NCBI GenBank assembly: GCA_963921215.1
Contig: OY992502.1
Location: 2,790,001 to 2,854,000, forward strand
DNA length: 64,000 nucleotides
Direction of reading: 5' to 3'
From: Scoparia ambigualis
Lineage: Eukaryota > Arthropoda > Insecta > Lepidoptera > Crambidae
Below are positions 1-11,653 of the stretch, piece after piece. The notes beneath the pieces were generated by a model. It saw only the letters and a list, made by a program, of their open reading frames with translations. It was not told the origin of the DNA and did no database searches. The translations under genes were made by a program, and so were the position numbers. Position 1 is the first letter of the stretch, and each line of letters starts with the position of its first letter.

Positions 1-16
1 TGAGTCTTGGCCTGCG

Positions 17-577
17 ATGCCCTTAGCTCTGGGCCATCACGCCCTGCCCGGCCTTAAGCCCAAACACGTCCCGTCACTGGTCACAGTGCCCGGTCTTGAC
101 TTTGACCTGCTCACTCGGTTCAGTTCACTAGACAAGCTCGTCGGAGTGACAGCTTGTCTAAAACGCTTTCTGCACAACTGCAGACACCACCCAGATTCGC
201 GACGCTCAGGCCCCTTGTACGTCAGTGAACGAAGAGAGGCCCTACTTTACTGGGTGCGCAGTGTCCAGCACAATGAGTTTGCGGAGGACATCCACCGCCT
301 TCAAACTGGCAAAATCTGCTGCGTCAGACTCCAGCGGCTGTCACCTCTCATTAAAGATGAGCTCCTTAGAGTTGGTGGACGACTGTCCCATGCGTCTATC
401 CGATATGACGCGCAGCACCCGCTCATACTTCCCAGCTCTAGCCCACTTGTAGACCTTATCATTGACCACTACCACAAAATACACTGCCATCCTGGCGCTG
501 ACACTTTACACGCTATTCTACGCCAACAATTTTGGATATTGTCCGCGAGCGGTATTCTAATCTCTAATAATAATTAG
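17..577 (+). pseudogene. BEL/Pao pol fragment: region before integrase with H-H half of the zinc finger
   Basis: An open stretch of 186 codons. It carries the Pao-type segment with FSSLDKL, a GPL-x-V-x-E block, LLRVGGRLSHA, then HPLILPSSSPL and HYHKIHCHPG, the histidine part of an HHCC integrase zinc finger. The ATG at 17 is only the first in frame; the true protein started far upstream. The frame ends in a stop at 575-577 after a TAATAATAATTA stretch. The cysteine pair of the same finger is found in another frame (C-x2-C near 594-606), so an indel between about 555 and 582 broke the gene. Confidence 0.8.
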
Positions 578-581
578 ACAC

Positions 582-1649
582 CGAGTTTTTAAATGCATTA
601 GATGCTTTCGATGCCGGGCCCAGCCGCAAGCGCCCTTCATGGCCGACCTGCCAGCCGATAGAGTTACGCCTCAGCCAGTATTTAGTCAAGTCACGACCGA
701 TTTTGCCGGACCATTCCTCGTTAAATCTAGTACCCTACGTAATGTTAAACTCTTAAAAGCGTACTTTTGTATATTCGTGTGCCTCTCGACTAAGGCGGTT
801 CATTTAGAACCGGTCTCGGACCTCAGCACGGAAGCGTTACTCGCGGCATTACAGCGTTTTATAGCACGCCGCGGTGCCCCGGTTCTCATCCGCTCGGACT
901 GCGGTACAAATTATGTAGGCGCTAGAAATCAGCTCATCGAAGTACAAAACTTTCTTGCCTTGAACAATGATACGATTGCGCACAAGCTCGCTGGTCAGCA
1001 CATTACTTGGTTGTTAAACGTCCCTAAGGGACCATGGTTCGGTGCGTTACATGAGATCAACGTAAAATCAACAAAGCAACTTTTATATCGCGTAATTGGC
1101 GAACAGCACCTCACATTCGAGGAATTCTCTACACTTTTGGCACGAATCGAAGCTGTCCTTAACTCTAGACCTCTCTGCCCACTTTCGTCTGATCCCTCAG
1201 ACTTTGAGCCGCTTACAGCCGGACATTTCCTCATAGGCCGCCCACTAACGGCCCTTCCCGAACTATCCGTGGAAGATAGGCCGATCTCCACACGTAGGCG
1301 ATTCCAAATGGTACAGGCCCTTTCCCAGCGCTTCTGGACGCTGTGGACCCAGTCCTACCTTCATACCCTCCAAACCCGCTCCAAATGGTTGTCCCCATCC
1401 TCCCCTCCCCGAGTTGGCGAGCTCGTCCTCATCAAGGAGGACAACCTGCCTGCCCTCCAATGGAGACTGGGGCGCATTGCTCGCACTCTGCCTGGGAAGG
1501 ATGGCGTCGTGCGGGTGGTAGACCTGGACACCGCGAACGGACATCTTCGGAGACCTGTATTCCGGATCGCCAGGCTCCCAGTGGATGAGCCCCCCCTGGC
1601 CCCCGGAGGATGTTCCCGCCAAAGCCGGGACGGACTCAGCGGTTGTTGA
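582..1649 (+). pseudogene. BEL/Pao integrase core and C-terminal domain
   Basis: The frame reopens before the first ATG (639) with the zinc-finger cysteines (CIRCF). The integrase core follows: TTDFAGPF supplies the first Asp, IRSDCGTNYVG the second, and the conserved Glu should lie in the GALHEINVK segment near 1050, where the family has W-x-R-x-V or similar. The last ~110 residues (from RRRFQMVQALSQRFW to LRRPVFRIARLP) match the domain found at the end of Pao polyproteins, including a GELVLIKEDN block. The stop at 1649 lies about 38 bases inside the proposed LTR. Role: strand transfer of element cDNA into the genome. Confidence 0.85.
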
Positions 1650-2038
1650 CGACCGCGTCCGCCTGTCTGCCGCGGCGCCACCGCTGCGCGAGCCGCCGCC
1701 GCTAGCTTGGTGAGCCGCGCGCGCGACCAGTCTGTTTGCTAGCTAATGCGAGACGCACACAAATTACGCGCGCTGGTATCTACCCTTATTATAGTGACTC
1801 CTGAACCTAAAGTGAAGAGCTCGACCTAAACGCCCTTAACCAGTGCCCCTAGTGAACTGTTTAGTGAAGTGACTGTGCGCCAGGAACCAACCTACATCGC
1901 CGCCCCTCAAGCCTCGCCGCCCGTGGTCAGCTCGCACGACGGTTCCTGACTCATCATCCCTGTAAGTACATCCTTCCTTCAGCCTTCCTGCCTTCAGCCC
2001 ATTAACTCCGCCGCATGTTGGTGCCTTAAGCGCCAACA
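1611..2038 (+). repeat. Probable 3' LTR of the BEL/Pao element
   Basis: Begins TGTTCCCGCC at 1611, overlapping the last codons of pol as in many lepidopteran BEL elements, and ends GCGCCAACA at 2038, giving TG...CA termini and about 428 bp. The last 25 bases form a near-perfect palindrome (ATGTTGGTGC, CTTAA, GCGCCAACAT). The 5' LTR is outside the window, so neither boundary can be confirmed by comparison. Confidence 0.5.
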
Positions 2039-3358
2039 TTTGGTTTTGTTTGGTGGAATATCGTAGCCGTGTAGTGCCTTGTGTACTAGTTAAATGTGAA
2101 ACAACACTAAAATTAAAACATGGTGTTAAATATTAGTGATATGGGGTTAGTTTATGGTTGTGCAACAGCGTTGGGAAGCTTTTGATAACCCTTAGCGCTG
2201 CGAGTCCCTGATTATGATAGGTTGCAGCCCCAGATACACAGATAGCAGACTGCGGGACCCCATTCGTCTCCAGATTCGGATCGACTATACGATCCTGGCG
2301 TCCATAATTATTAATTTTATATCGGTATAACCCCACGGTTCTCTAGTGTATTGGCTTTAAACGTGTGATAGTTTTGATACGGTTAAACGGATTAAAACAT
2401 TTAATTTAAATTTTTTATAGACGGAGTAATTTAATTTTAATTTCAACTTCATACTCCGAACGGTACTGGTTTTATCCCAGCCCCCAGCCCCCCCCCCCCC
2501 CCACGACCATAGCTCGTACCACTGAAATATTAGCTGGCTGGTTAGGTAGTAGTTGGAACAGTATTATAAAATTTATTTGAAATTAAAATTATCACCGACC
2601 CGCTTGGTCACTTTTGACTCTTAGGATTTTAGTGTGTATTAGGGGGTGATATAGCTTGATAATAAGGTTTAGAGTACTTTAAACAGTAAATTATAGTTGG
2701 CAAAATTAATAGAAAGTTTGTTGGACTTTCATTTGAGATTGACCCTTTGGGTCAATTTCGACTGATAGTTTTTTTTTTGTTATTTTCGGCTCAATAAATT
2801 AAAAGGAGTAACGTAGATGATTAGTACCTAACCTAATATAAGGAAATATTGTGACTAACCCCCTCTTTTAAATAATAAGAGAGAAATAAAATTTATAATT
2901 TTATTTTATTGTTGTTGGACAAAATTTTAGTGGGTGTTCTTTTACAATATACTGCCTAGCTGTAAAACATTTTATGGTTTTATTTGATAACATCCCACTG
3001 ACGCTTGCGTTTGGGATTTTCTTCCTTTTCCCCAAAAGGGACAAAATCCCAAATCTAACACAATACAGGGCGTAAAAAGACCTTTAATGAAGGCAAAATG
3101 TACTGATGTTTCACATCAAAACAAGTACCATATTGAACAGTAATTATTTCTGGGAAATTTCTTTTATTTTTAGAAATTGTAATACAGCTGTTTTCTGTAG
3201 CACTTCTGAGTCATACTTAGTACGTGAAAAACATTTATAGGCACCTAATGTAATAAGTTAAAAAAATAAACCGTGTTATCATGCATTTATTTTTCTTGAA
3301 TAATTTCAATTCAATCCCTCTCTTCCCTAGACATGAGAAGTGGGGTGTCGTAAGAGCT
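2039..3358. other. AT-rich stretch without recognised genes
   Basis: Nothing coding is recognised. It holds a run of about 14 C near 2488-2503. A small hairpin has 11-bp arms TTTGGGATTTT (3010-3020) and AAAATCCCAAA (3043-3053). Near 3310-3350 is a partial echo of the CTCTCTTCCC...GGTGTCGTAA motif of family A. Confidence 0.5.
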
Positions 3359-3622
3359 ATGTCGCGGAGCGGCTTATTAAAAATACTACCACCCCCTCTC
3401 TTCTCTTGGTAGTCGAAAAAGGACTAACGGACTAAAGACTGCACATACATCCAACAGCTTATAGCGGCGATGGGCTCACCACCCGTCACGGTGAGCACCA
3501 TATGCAGTCGCTATTTGGTGAAAAGTGGACTATGGCAGAGGACTGCTTTTGCGTTCCTCATTGCCAAGTCTCTGACTAACCCTTCGGGGATAATAGACGT
3601 GATTATATGTATGTATGTATAT
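3359..3622 (+). repeat. Family A repeat, copy 1 (near full length)
   Basis: First of 17 copies of a ~260-bp interspersed repeat. The consensus starts ACCGTGTCGCGTAGCGGTG, passes CTTGGGTGTCGTAAAAGG and GGCTCACCACCTGTCACG, and ends GTCGTGATTATATG with a (TATG)n tail. The head of some copies fits a tRNA A box (TGGCGTAGCGGT at 59,468) but no good B box is seen. Consistent length, fixed ends and a short-repeat tail suggest a SINE; the class is inference. This copy keeps head, body and a TATG tail (3608-3622). Confidence 0.8.
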
Positions 3623-4135
3623 AATTTATTAAAAATAAAACTGTGCTGTCTTGCATTTATTCTAACAGAAGTATTATTGAACCAGTTGGAAACAGAATCC
3701 AACACACACATCGGATCACACTAAAGCATTTTTTTTTCTAGCCAAAAGCAAGATGGAAACAAGGCTTGCATTGTATTAATAGTCAAAGAAAACTTGTAGC
3801 CCTTTTAAGTGTAAAAGCAATCACATATTTATGTGTCTTGTGTACAGTTTCTAAAGAGGCTTAAGCAGCTCAGAACGGGCGGAGTAATCATGTCGGTCAT
3901 CTCCAAAGTTATTGGACACAAACTGGCTTATAGTGCGAAGTAAGAGCCAATAAACGGGACTGACAATGGCTGCGAGCGGACTTGATATTAACGAACGTTT
4001 CAACTTGAATGGTAATAAGAAACTTTAAGTGGACTCCATTACTGAACGCGTTAAACATTTAGAAGCACAGTAAACTTGTTTAGATGTTGTGATGTTAAGT
4101 AACATGAGTGTTTAATGCATAAAATAATTAATTGA
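3623..4135. other. No recognised feature
   Basis: Moderately AT-rich, no ORF of note and no repeat shared with the rest of the window that I could see. Confidence 0.4.
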
Positions 4136-4141
4136 CTGTGC

Positions 4142-5055
4142 TGGTTGGCTCATTTAGAACATCACCGCCTCATCCCTTCCCTTGGGTCTCGTAAGGGGTG
4201 ACCAACAGACCAGGCAGTGAGAACATCCCCTCTCCTTACTTCACTAAGTTTATTTGTACTGGCACCTCGAGACCAACCGTTAGGTTATGCAAGAAGTGCC
4301 AGACGTCCCTGCGCCAGTAGAACACTCGCGCAGGAGACCACCAACGTTAGGTCTTGACGCCAAATTAGTGCCCGCCGCAGCGCGCTCTTCATTCGGTACT
4401 CATAAGACTAGTGTCTCGGGAGAGTATCCCCGTGAACACGTGTAGTTCACTGCCTATTGTCCAGATAGGTAACCGGAGCTGTCGAGCTCGCTCACTTCTC
4501 GTTGCACGAAGGGCACAACTCGCAGTTACCACTTCTAGGGTCGTCGACTCTAAAGTCGACTCCCAAGTGTCCACCTTGGTAGCAGAGTAGTAAGCACACT
4601 CACTTCTTGGAACCCATCCGGGCGCCTAGCCAGTTCCCACGTCCTACGCGGCTGGCTGGACCGGAGACTACGGCATCTAGGAGGTCGTCTCTACTAGTTA
4701 TCCAGACTAGTACCGAAGATGTCAACACCAATGTCCAATGAGAACCACCGGATAAAGCTGCCAACTATAAGGGAAACTCACGTTCCCTGCAGGACTTTTC
4801 GCTTTTGGCCCCTCAGAGACCGCTACTAGGCCCCGCTCGCTGTGCACGAGTTTGGAAGTCCTGGCACACAATACCAGGACAAACGAACATTCCCAAGCTC
4901 TACAGCTAACCACACGCCACTACAAGTCCAACCCATGTCATGCCTGGTTAAAGGCACGACCAGCGGGGGGCTTGAACCGGAAGTACCGTAGTACCCCTGA
5001 AAACACAACCGGACCCGTAGTTCCAGTTGCGATATCCTATCTATTGGGGTTGGTA
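4142..5055 (-). mobile_element. Decayed element, LINE 3'-region type, also present at 57.5 kb
   Basis: A GC-richer block than its flanks, with short minus-strand open frames at 4389-4574 and 4826-5095. Read on the minus strand, the part near 4255-4410 closely matches the plus strand at 57,485-57,680: shared GACGTCTGGCAC, GCATAACCTAACGGTTG and GTCAAGACCTAACG. Its end carries CCTTACGAGACCCAAGGGAA, a motif that resembles retroelement 3' ends. No catalytic motif is visible, so the element class is uncertain. Confidence 0.45.
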
Positions 5056-5060
5056 GATAG

Positions 5061-5266
5061 GCAATGAGAACAGCAAAAGCAGAGTCCTCTACCATAGTTC
5101 ACTTTTCACTAAATAGCGACTGCACATGTGCTCAGCGTGACAGGTGCTGAGCCCATCGCCGCTCTATGCTGTTGGATGTATGTACAGTCTTTAGTCCGTT
5201 TGTCCTTTTACGACACCCAAGGAAAGAGAGGGGGTGGTAATATTCTTTCACCTCTACGCGACCCGG
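5061..5266 (-). repeat. Family A repeat, copy 2
   Basis: Reads on the minus strand from CGGGTCGCGTAGAGGTGAAA to the AGGACTGCTTTTGCTGTTCTC segment; the TATG-tail end is missing because the copy abuts the decayed element to its left. Confidence 0.8.
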
Positions 5267-5811
5267 TTTTTTACGGCGAGTCCTGATAATAAGTGACAAT
5301 AAAGCTAAATTAGTTTAATTACCTGCACTCTCATAAGAATTAGGGTGTATTTAATAATAATATTAACTTTTGCACAGTGGGCTTTTTCCGCAGTTGTATT
5401 AAACATTATGAAAGTTTCCCTTTAAAAAGCTGGACGCAAGAGTCTATTGTTCGGAAGAGAGCCAATAATATCACTGACAATGAACAAGGAGGACAAGGGA
5501 TATTGCGGAAGTGATGTTTTTTATTTACATTTTCCAAGTATTAAACAAATTAATTTCGTACCTCTTCCTTTGTAACAGTAACTGTGAATTGGTTTTTAGA
5601 AGAGCGCAATGTTATTTGAGCTGCAATTTCAATTAAAAGCGATCATGCAACAATTTTTGGAAATACGTTATAATAGTTTTACCAATAAGAAAGATATTTA
5701 AGGATACAAATTAGTAAATGCATTTATTCTAGATTAATTTACTAATTGTTACTATACGAATATTAATAGAAATTTTACAATACAAGAAGACTATTTGCAT
5801 TGTTTTATATC
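5267..5811. other. No recognised feature
   Basis: AT-rich single-copy-looking DNA without notable ORFs or repeats. Confidence 0.4.
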
Positions 5812-6029
5812 ATGCATACATAACATTATCACGACTTTTATCTCCGAAGGGTTAGTCAGAGACTTTTCACCAAATAGCGACTGCACATGTGCTCAGCGTG
5901 ACAGGTGGTAAGCCCATCGCCGCTCTAAGCTGTTGGATGTATGTGCAGTCTTTAGTCCCTTAGTCGCCTTTTACGACACCCAAGGGAAGAGAGGGGGTGG
6001 TAGTATTCTTTCACCGGTACGCGCACGGT
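5812..6029 (-). repeat. Family A repeat, copy 3
   Basis: Has the CATACA (TATG) tail at its left end, then the body up to CCGTGCGCGTACCGGTGAAA. About 40 bp around the AGAGGACTGC segment are missing compared with longer copies. Confidence 0.8.
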
Positions 6030-6930
6030 TATTCTATTACTTAGACCTTTTTTTAAAGAGAAGTTTTTTATCGTTATAATTCACAGTTGAATAAAAGAGA
6101 CAAAAGTTTAGATAGCATTAAAGTAACCATATATCTAAGCATCTCATCTTTTACTTATTTACTTAGATAGAACTAACTTTACCCCAAAACTTTAAATGCC
6201 TTTATCTTTATAAACCCTCGCAGTGAAAATAACAATAGAAACTTTTGTATTGCCGAAGTTAACCCTTTATTGCGTGTGACTAAATATTTCTATTTATTCT
6301 TGAAATTTGCTTTGTATCAAATTGTGTTGTGTCTTGTTATTGTGCACGTTATGATTTGAATAGTTTCAGTGCGTGGGTGAACAAACTGTAGGCGGTTAGC
6401 TTTATTAGATTAGGATAGAAATAAAAACCTTCTAAATATTTCTTTTAGATGTTTTTGGTTTTCTCTGAGAGAAAAAGAAAACAGTTATTAAAACCGCAAC
6501 TTGGTGCGGCAGCGCAGCCCGGTGACGTGGCTCTATGACTCAGACATTTTGCAACAACCGGCCAGGGCTCGTGTGAGGTCTCATAGATAAACCTTACGGT
6601 CGCGAGTGACTTAACCTCATTAACACAAGACTATGACATCTGTGAGTTTATTAAATATACCTTTAATGTTCTACTATTTATGACTTAGTATTACGTGTAT
6701 TCAGTGTGTCCATAGGAAGCGGCAAGTTATTCCAACACAAACTGCTGTTTTTGTACAGCATTGCCGGTTACCTCATTTGCCATAGGGTCCCCAAGACTGG
6801 ATGGATGATGTCTAGCAAGAATATAGACAAAATTTAAAAATTACTTTGTTATTATTCTCTGAGGGTCTATATTTATATAAAAAGCAAAGATATTTGTCTA
6901 ACGTGGAATTCTAACTCACGACATTTTTTA
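6030..6930. other. No recognised feature
   Basis: AT-rich; a GC-richer patch at 6495-6610 has no recognisable coding content. Confidence 0.4.
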
Positions 6931-6934
6931 TGTA

Positions 6935-7060
6935 GGCTGGCCTCGAACAGGCTGGTCCGATGAACTGATGAAGGCCTCGGGTAGCCGCTGGATGCAAGCA
7001 GCATAAGACCTTTGTCCAAAAGTAGGCAACTTTCGACTGATGATGATGACCTTTGGGTTC
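6935..7060 (+). mobile_element. Short LINE 3'-end-like fragment
   Basis: The segment with GCCGCTGGATGCAAGCAGC, CCTTTGTCCAAAAGTAGGC and an ending GATGATGATGA resembles 3' ends of lepidopteran LINEs, which commonly finish with a (GAT)n tail after a motif about a 'GTCCAGCAGTGG'-like stretch. It is about 125 bp, with no intact frame. Low certainty, based on remembered motif style. Confidence 0.35.
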
Positions 7061-7654
7061 GCGCAACAGTTCTATTAAAGTCTGAGTAACTAAGAGCTGT
7101 CGATATAGCACTGTGAATACAAACAACAATTCAAAAACAAACAAAATTCGCACTAAACGTTATGAAATCTCAAGTAGCCATTCGCGTCCCTATCCAGCGG
7201 AAGGGTTAACCGATTTTTTATTACAACCATTATTCGTCCAAAAAGAGTGAAAAGAAATGTAAGGGTGAACGTTCCTCACTTTTTTGCGTGTATGCATCTA
7301 CCACGGACTATAATTTATCTCAGATAGCCGTGGCTGGCCACATAAATCACGGCTGCTTTTTTACGCGCCGCTGCGATAGTAGAGTAGGAGGTACACACAG
7401 CGACGTATTGCGGGCGGGCGCGACACGTGCGTACCCCGAAAATATAATGCTGAAATGCTGTACAAACAAACGAACACCGATTTTGATTGCCCAGATTTTG
7501 TTAGCGCTGGGGATTAATGAACCTTTCCGGAGGTAGCGGCACCCGCAATTATTTTTCGTGCCAATTTCAGCAAACCAAATATGAATAAATAACTGTAGGT
7601 AGGTACACTGTAGGTGAACTGTTCTGATTTACATATGAAATACATGTTATTACA
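7061..7654. other. No recognised feature; one unsupported ORF
   Basis: An 82-codon open frame at 7288-7536 lies in a GC-richer patch (7360-7450) but shows no known domain, and I do not call it a gene. Confidence 0.4.
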
Positions 7655-7795
7655 TTTCGATATGTCGTGGCCATATCGTAAAATTGGGCATATCGCTCAT
7701 GAAATGCTTAAAATACTTCATGAAATAATCATGTTCCAACCTAACCAAATCATGAAGTCGCCGAGCATTTCATGATATGGCCATGACATAGACAA
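7655..7795. repeat. Small foldback (MITE-like) sequence
   Basis: The two ends are inverted copies: ATGTCGTGGCCATATCGT on the left and the complement of ATGATATGGCCATGACAT on the right, with matching inner segments around TCATGAAATGCT and AGCATTTCATGA. About 140 bp in all. No target duplication could be fixed. Confidence 0.5.
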
Positions 7796-8035
7796 GAAGT
7801 TATTGAGTGGAAAATGAATTATATAAAATAAATATAATATTCCTTAGTTTAAAAAAATACTTTTATTTCTTTATTGCTGTTAATTGTACTTGAATTAAAT
7901 GTACCACTGGCGTATTTTACAAATTACATAATTTGACGAAAAGAGGATTTGACGAATTACCAATTTGTCTAATTTCAAATATGTCGATTGGACGATTTGA
8001 CCAATATCAGACTTGACCAATGTCGTAACACCCAC

Positions 8036-8262
8036 CACGACTGTTATCCTGAAGGGTTAGTTTAGTTAGAGACCATTCGATGAGGACAGCAAAAGCAGTC
8101 CTCTACCATAGTCCACTTTTCACCAAATAGCGACTGCACATGTACTCAGCGTGACAGGTGGTGAGCCCATCGCTGCTTTATGCTGTTGGGTGTATGTGCA
8201 GTCTTTAGTCGCCTTTTACGACACCCAAGGGCAGAGAGGGGGTTGTAGTATTCTTTCACCGC
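8036..8262 (-). repeat. Family A repeat, copy 4
   Basis: Minus-strand copy lacking both the outermost head (ends at GGTGAAAGAATACTACAACC) and the TATG tail. Confidence 0.8.
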
Positions 8263-9145
8263 ACGAATGTTAAACATAGAAACAAAAACATATCCGACTG
8301 ACCATGCTCGTATAAAAACCACGGAACCACGTATTCGTGATGAAATGTCCCTGTCACCAAGTTTAGGTCCCATGGGCAAACGTCTCTCTTAAACTAAACA
8401 TTCGATAAGTTTTATAATATGGACAAGTTTATTTCGTACTTAGTGTTTTTTTGTAAAAGTCATCCAATTTGAAGTTAAAACTTACGCGTCTTATGCCGGT
8501 TTCACACGAGGGCAGAACAGTGAGGCAGACCAATGGGCAGCACAGTACTGCTACTGTTTAAACGCACAGAACGGTACTGTCTTGACAGTACTTCTTTTTA
8601 CGTATCTTGATGATGATTATTTAGGCACACGCCCGAGATGGTTCAAGGAAAGAACTTATTACTTAGAAGATTAACGCCACTTTTAGGTAACAATATTAAT
8701 TTGAAGTCTGCTTCAAATGACATTAGTGACATTTATTCTAAGAACTCGGCCAAAATTGGCGGTATAAAATTTTACTCTAGTGACTTTATCATTAGGTTAA
8801 GCGTTGGTAAAACGTAAAGTTCATTTACACGCGAGTAAATAAGGATTTGTCAAGCGGCGAACGACGGAGTCGTCCGCTCTCCTAGCTCGTGTGTTTAGTT
8901 ATTTCTCGCGTCCGTTCTATGAAAAAAACAATAGGCATAAGTCTAGCACGATTTGCCAGGGCGCGTTTATGCGTGATTAACGCCTATTATTTATGGACAA
9001 ATTACAAAGTAGCTTTCTGTTAGTGTAAGAATGCTTTTTTCATATTGATGTGATCGCGTATCGAAACAATACTAACACTGACAATCGCGTGCCTCTTGCA
9101 ATGTGTATAGTACAGCAACGTGATAAAATAATATTAATTAATTTC
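8263..9145. other. No recognised gene
   Basis: Holds a GCCGGTTTCACACG motif at 8494 of the kind seen at MITE ends, but no matching opposite end was found. Confidence 0.35.
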
Positions 9146-9222
9146 ATCATCATCAAAAAAATATAAACGTCCCACTGCTGGGCGCAGGCCTTCCCACATG
9201 CAGACAACGTCACATGGGACAT
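9146..9222 (+). repeat. CCCACTGCTGGGC-type repeat fragment
   Basis: A (CAT)n tract is followed by CGTCCCACTGCTGGGCGCAG and GGCCTTCCCACATG. The same core recurs, diverged, at 18,396, 34,838 and 56,527. The motif is typical of reversed 3' ends of lepidopteran retroelements; element class unassigned. Confidence 0.45.
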
Positions 9223-9302
9223 TTTAATTACTTTAGTTTAACATATTGGATTTCGTATATTTCTAACTTCGAAATATTTAATTAAGTGAAAAAGAAATAT
9301 CC

Positions 9303-9545
9303 GGGATCTCGCCAAGCGTTTGGTTGAGTCCTCGGGTGACCAGCGGGCTGGGGCATTCTTGGGTCAGCGAATAAGCCTGGCCATCCAGCGAGGGAATGCG
9401 ACCATGCCGCTGGGTAGCGATTCGGGGCATATTTTTTACTTGCATCTTTCTTTTTTTATTACTTTTAGTAATTTTGTAGTTAATTACTTCTTTACATAAT
9501 ATTTAAGTTATTTAGTTTTGATTTTATTTTTATTTTATTTTATTT
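9303..9545 (+). pseudogene. LINE ORF2 C-terminal fragment with 3' UTR
   Basis: One frame from about 9305 reads RDLAKRLVESSGDQRAGAFL followed by GQRISLAIQRGNA, a pattern I know from the C-terminus of lepidopteran non-LTR polyproteins. It ends in a T- and A-rich 3' region finishing with TTTTATTTTATTTATTAG. Everything upstream of the C-terminus is missing, as expected for a 5'-truncated retrocopy. Confidence 0.5.
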
Positions 9546-10024
9546 ATTAGGACAACCAACAAGGCATACACTACAAAAGACTTATGTAAGTGAACTGTAT
9601 CTCATTCTAAGTGCTGACTTAATTAAAGGTTGCCACGGCATGCAAACGTGAACTCAATATTTTATTTAATAACCTAAAACTTAACTAAGATTTAACGTAA
9701 AAGGTGGATAAACATTAAAAACACAAGAAGGAAAATGGAGATAATAGCTAACTAAACAGACCCGGGCGAGAAAGAAGTAAGTATGTTACGTTTAAATTTT
9801 TGCAGATTATCTGTGAATATATCAATAGATTCGCTTTTAAGTGCGTTGTATTGTCGCTGAAGTCTATTCATGTTTTTAGTTAAAATTGAATATTGTTTCT
9901 TGTATTATTTTCTGTTTTGTTTAAATAAACTTATCTCCTATATTAAGTAATAATTTTAGTGCAATTAATTTAAATTATAGTAATTCCGTTTATGTTTATT
10001 TAAATACCAGTTCCCCTTATAAAA
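9546..10024. other. No recognised feature
   Basis: Very AT-rich; no ORF or repeat recognised. Confidence 0.4.
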
Positions 10025-10327
10025 TTTTTTTTTTTTGAAACCTTTACAACTAATAACTAATTATAACTTTGACCAAACTTTCCAAATAGGTAACAAATTC
10101 GCTGTCTACTTACACACGTATAAGTGGTATAAGTTTCCTTAAAAACCAAAAAAAAATTCCACCATAACATAACAAAATGCTTGTAGCTCAGCAGTTCGTT
10201 TTGAATGTACGAATTTCCCAAGCGATGTTTATGATTCCGCTGTTAACAAAAGTACAATAGGGGACCGTTGCGTCGCAGTCTTCTTACAACTTCACTTTTA
10301 CTAAAAGGCTAATCCGTCTTACGGTCC
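10025..10327 (-). repeat. 290-bp A-tailed repeat, copy 1 (upstream of LINE-J)
   Basis: From a T12 run (10,025-10,036) to CTTACGGTCC at 10,327. An almost identical copy lies at 12,870-13,166; I see only a few substitutions and a small indel. Read on the minus strand it starts GGACCGTAAGACGG and ends in a poly-A run, the structure of a retroposed RNA. No Pol III boxes or reading frame are seen. Confidence 0.8.
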
Positions 10328-10690
10328 GGATGCAGTTGAAGGAAAATAGATTGCCCCAGAGCACGGATAGAATTACGTCTAATTTATACTGAAACTGTAT
10401 ACAAATGTTTGTCGAGACAATGGAGGGCAGACGTGACAAGGACAAAAGGACAGCGTAATGCTATCGACATTTTTATGCGGACGGCCGGAGTTTGCGATCG
10501 CTTCTTGTTTGCAAGCTTCACGATTTCGATATTGCACACACTTTTGTAGAAACTGAAAATGACAGTTGAACAAAAATGATTTGGATCAGGTTAAACCCGC
10601 AACATTCCATTATCCAGGTTACAACCCTTCCAACCGAGCTATCAAGACATTGGTTTCTCTGTCATCATGACTATAAAAATAATGTGTTGG
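10328..10690. other. Spacer before LINE-J
   Basis: Unassigned sequence; may include the 5' UTR or ORF1 remnant of the LINE but no ORF1 similarity is visible. Confidence 0.3.
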
Positions 10691-10710
10691 AAAATACTAA
10701 AACCTAATTA

Positions 10711-11653
10711 ATGGATAGTTGCTTCACAAAATTAATTACTTTTAACTGCAGATCACTGATACGGTCTATAGACTGTATTCGGTCATTATGTAAGACATCT
10801 GACTTGATTGCACTACAAGAGACTTGTCTACTGCCACATTATGTCATGATATCCCACTGCTGGGCACTGTTGATCAAGATTTCGATTATACTGGGAAGTC
10901 AGCCGGTGATTCCTCGACGGGCGTACTGCGTGGTCGTCCCTACGGCGGAGTCGCGATACTGTGGCGTAAAAGTGCTTTTCCTTCCGTTACCGCGGTAAAT
11001 TGTGCTAGTGATCGTCTCATTGCAATTAAGGTAACGACGGCGCAGTGTTCGTTTCTAGTTTTTTCTGCGTACATGCCTACCGATGAGCCGACGCACTTGA
11101 TGGAATTCACACATTGTTTGGGTGAGTTAAATGCGATTATTGACAGTTATGATGTAGAATATGCGTATGTTCTTGGTGACTTTAATGCTCATCCGGGTAG
11201 GCGGTTTGGTGACGAACTATATAATTTTTGTCAAGGCCAGAACTGGATTTGTGTTGACTCTGATATACTGTGTATAGACATACATACACTTATGTGAGTG
11301 ACAGCCACGGTACTGTAAGCTGGCTTGACCATGATTGTTTGGTAACCCAGGGTACTAGGCACACGGTGATGAGCGCATCTATTAATTATAATATGTTTTG
11401 GTCTAATCACTTTCCGCTGGAAGTGGTATGTAATCTCAGTGTATTGCGGTCAAAAACTGTATACTCTAAAGTTAGTATTTATCATACATTATGGGGAGAA
11501 CGGGATGCATCTCAAATATCGTTATACACTGAATATTGTAATAATAAATTAAAGAATATTGATTTCCCTGAAGTGTTTGCAGGGTGTGCAGATAATAAGT
11601 GTATTAATTATAATCATAGAAAATATTTGGATGAAATGTATAATCAATTATAA
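10711..11653 (+). pseudogene. LINE-J endonuclease domain, frameshifted
   Basis: APE-like endonuclease pieces in three frames: ITFNCRSLIRSIDCI and IALQET (10,711-10,998), then GRPYGGVAILWRKS, YVLGDFNAHPG (10,824-11,297), then TYVSDSHGTVSWLDH and the segment NMFWSNHFPLEV (11,270-11,653), where the usual SDH has become SNH. The catalytic motifs (QE, GDFNAH) can be located by comparison with 42,737-43,492. At least two indels separate the pieces. Confidence 0.8.

Larger units (their letters stand above)
1..2038 (+). mobile_element. BEL/Pao LTR retrotransposon, 3' part
   Basis: The window opens inside the pol gene of a BEL/Pao element. Seen in order: the spacer and zinc-finger region before the integrase, the integrase core, the C-terminal domain usual for Pao polyproteins, and a probable 3' LTR. 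The 5' half (gag, protease, RT, RNase H) would lie upstream of the window. The coding region is broken by one frameshift near 555-582, so this copy is not autonomous as it stands. Family assignment rests on remembered domain order of Pao polyproteins. Confidence 0.85.

Noticed and set aside
995..1681. Overlapping frames on both strands at 995-1291, 1263-1622, 1343-1588 and 1361-1681
   Set aside because: Shadows of the BEL/Pao integrase frame, which has clear domain support.
4389..5095. Small minus-strand ORFs as genes
   Set aside because: Part of a repeat also present at 57.5 kb, where the frame is not kept.
7288..7536. 82-codon ORF
   Set aside because: No recognisable motif; only a GC-richer patch keeps it open.
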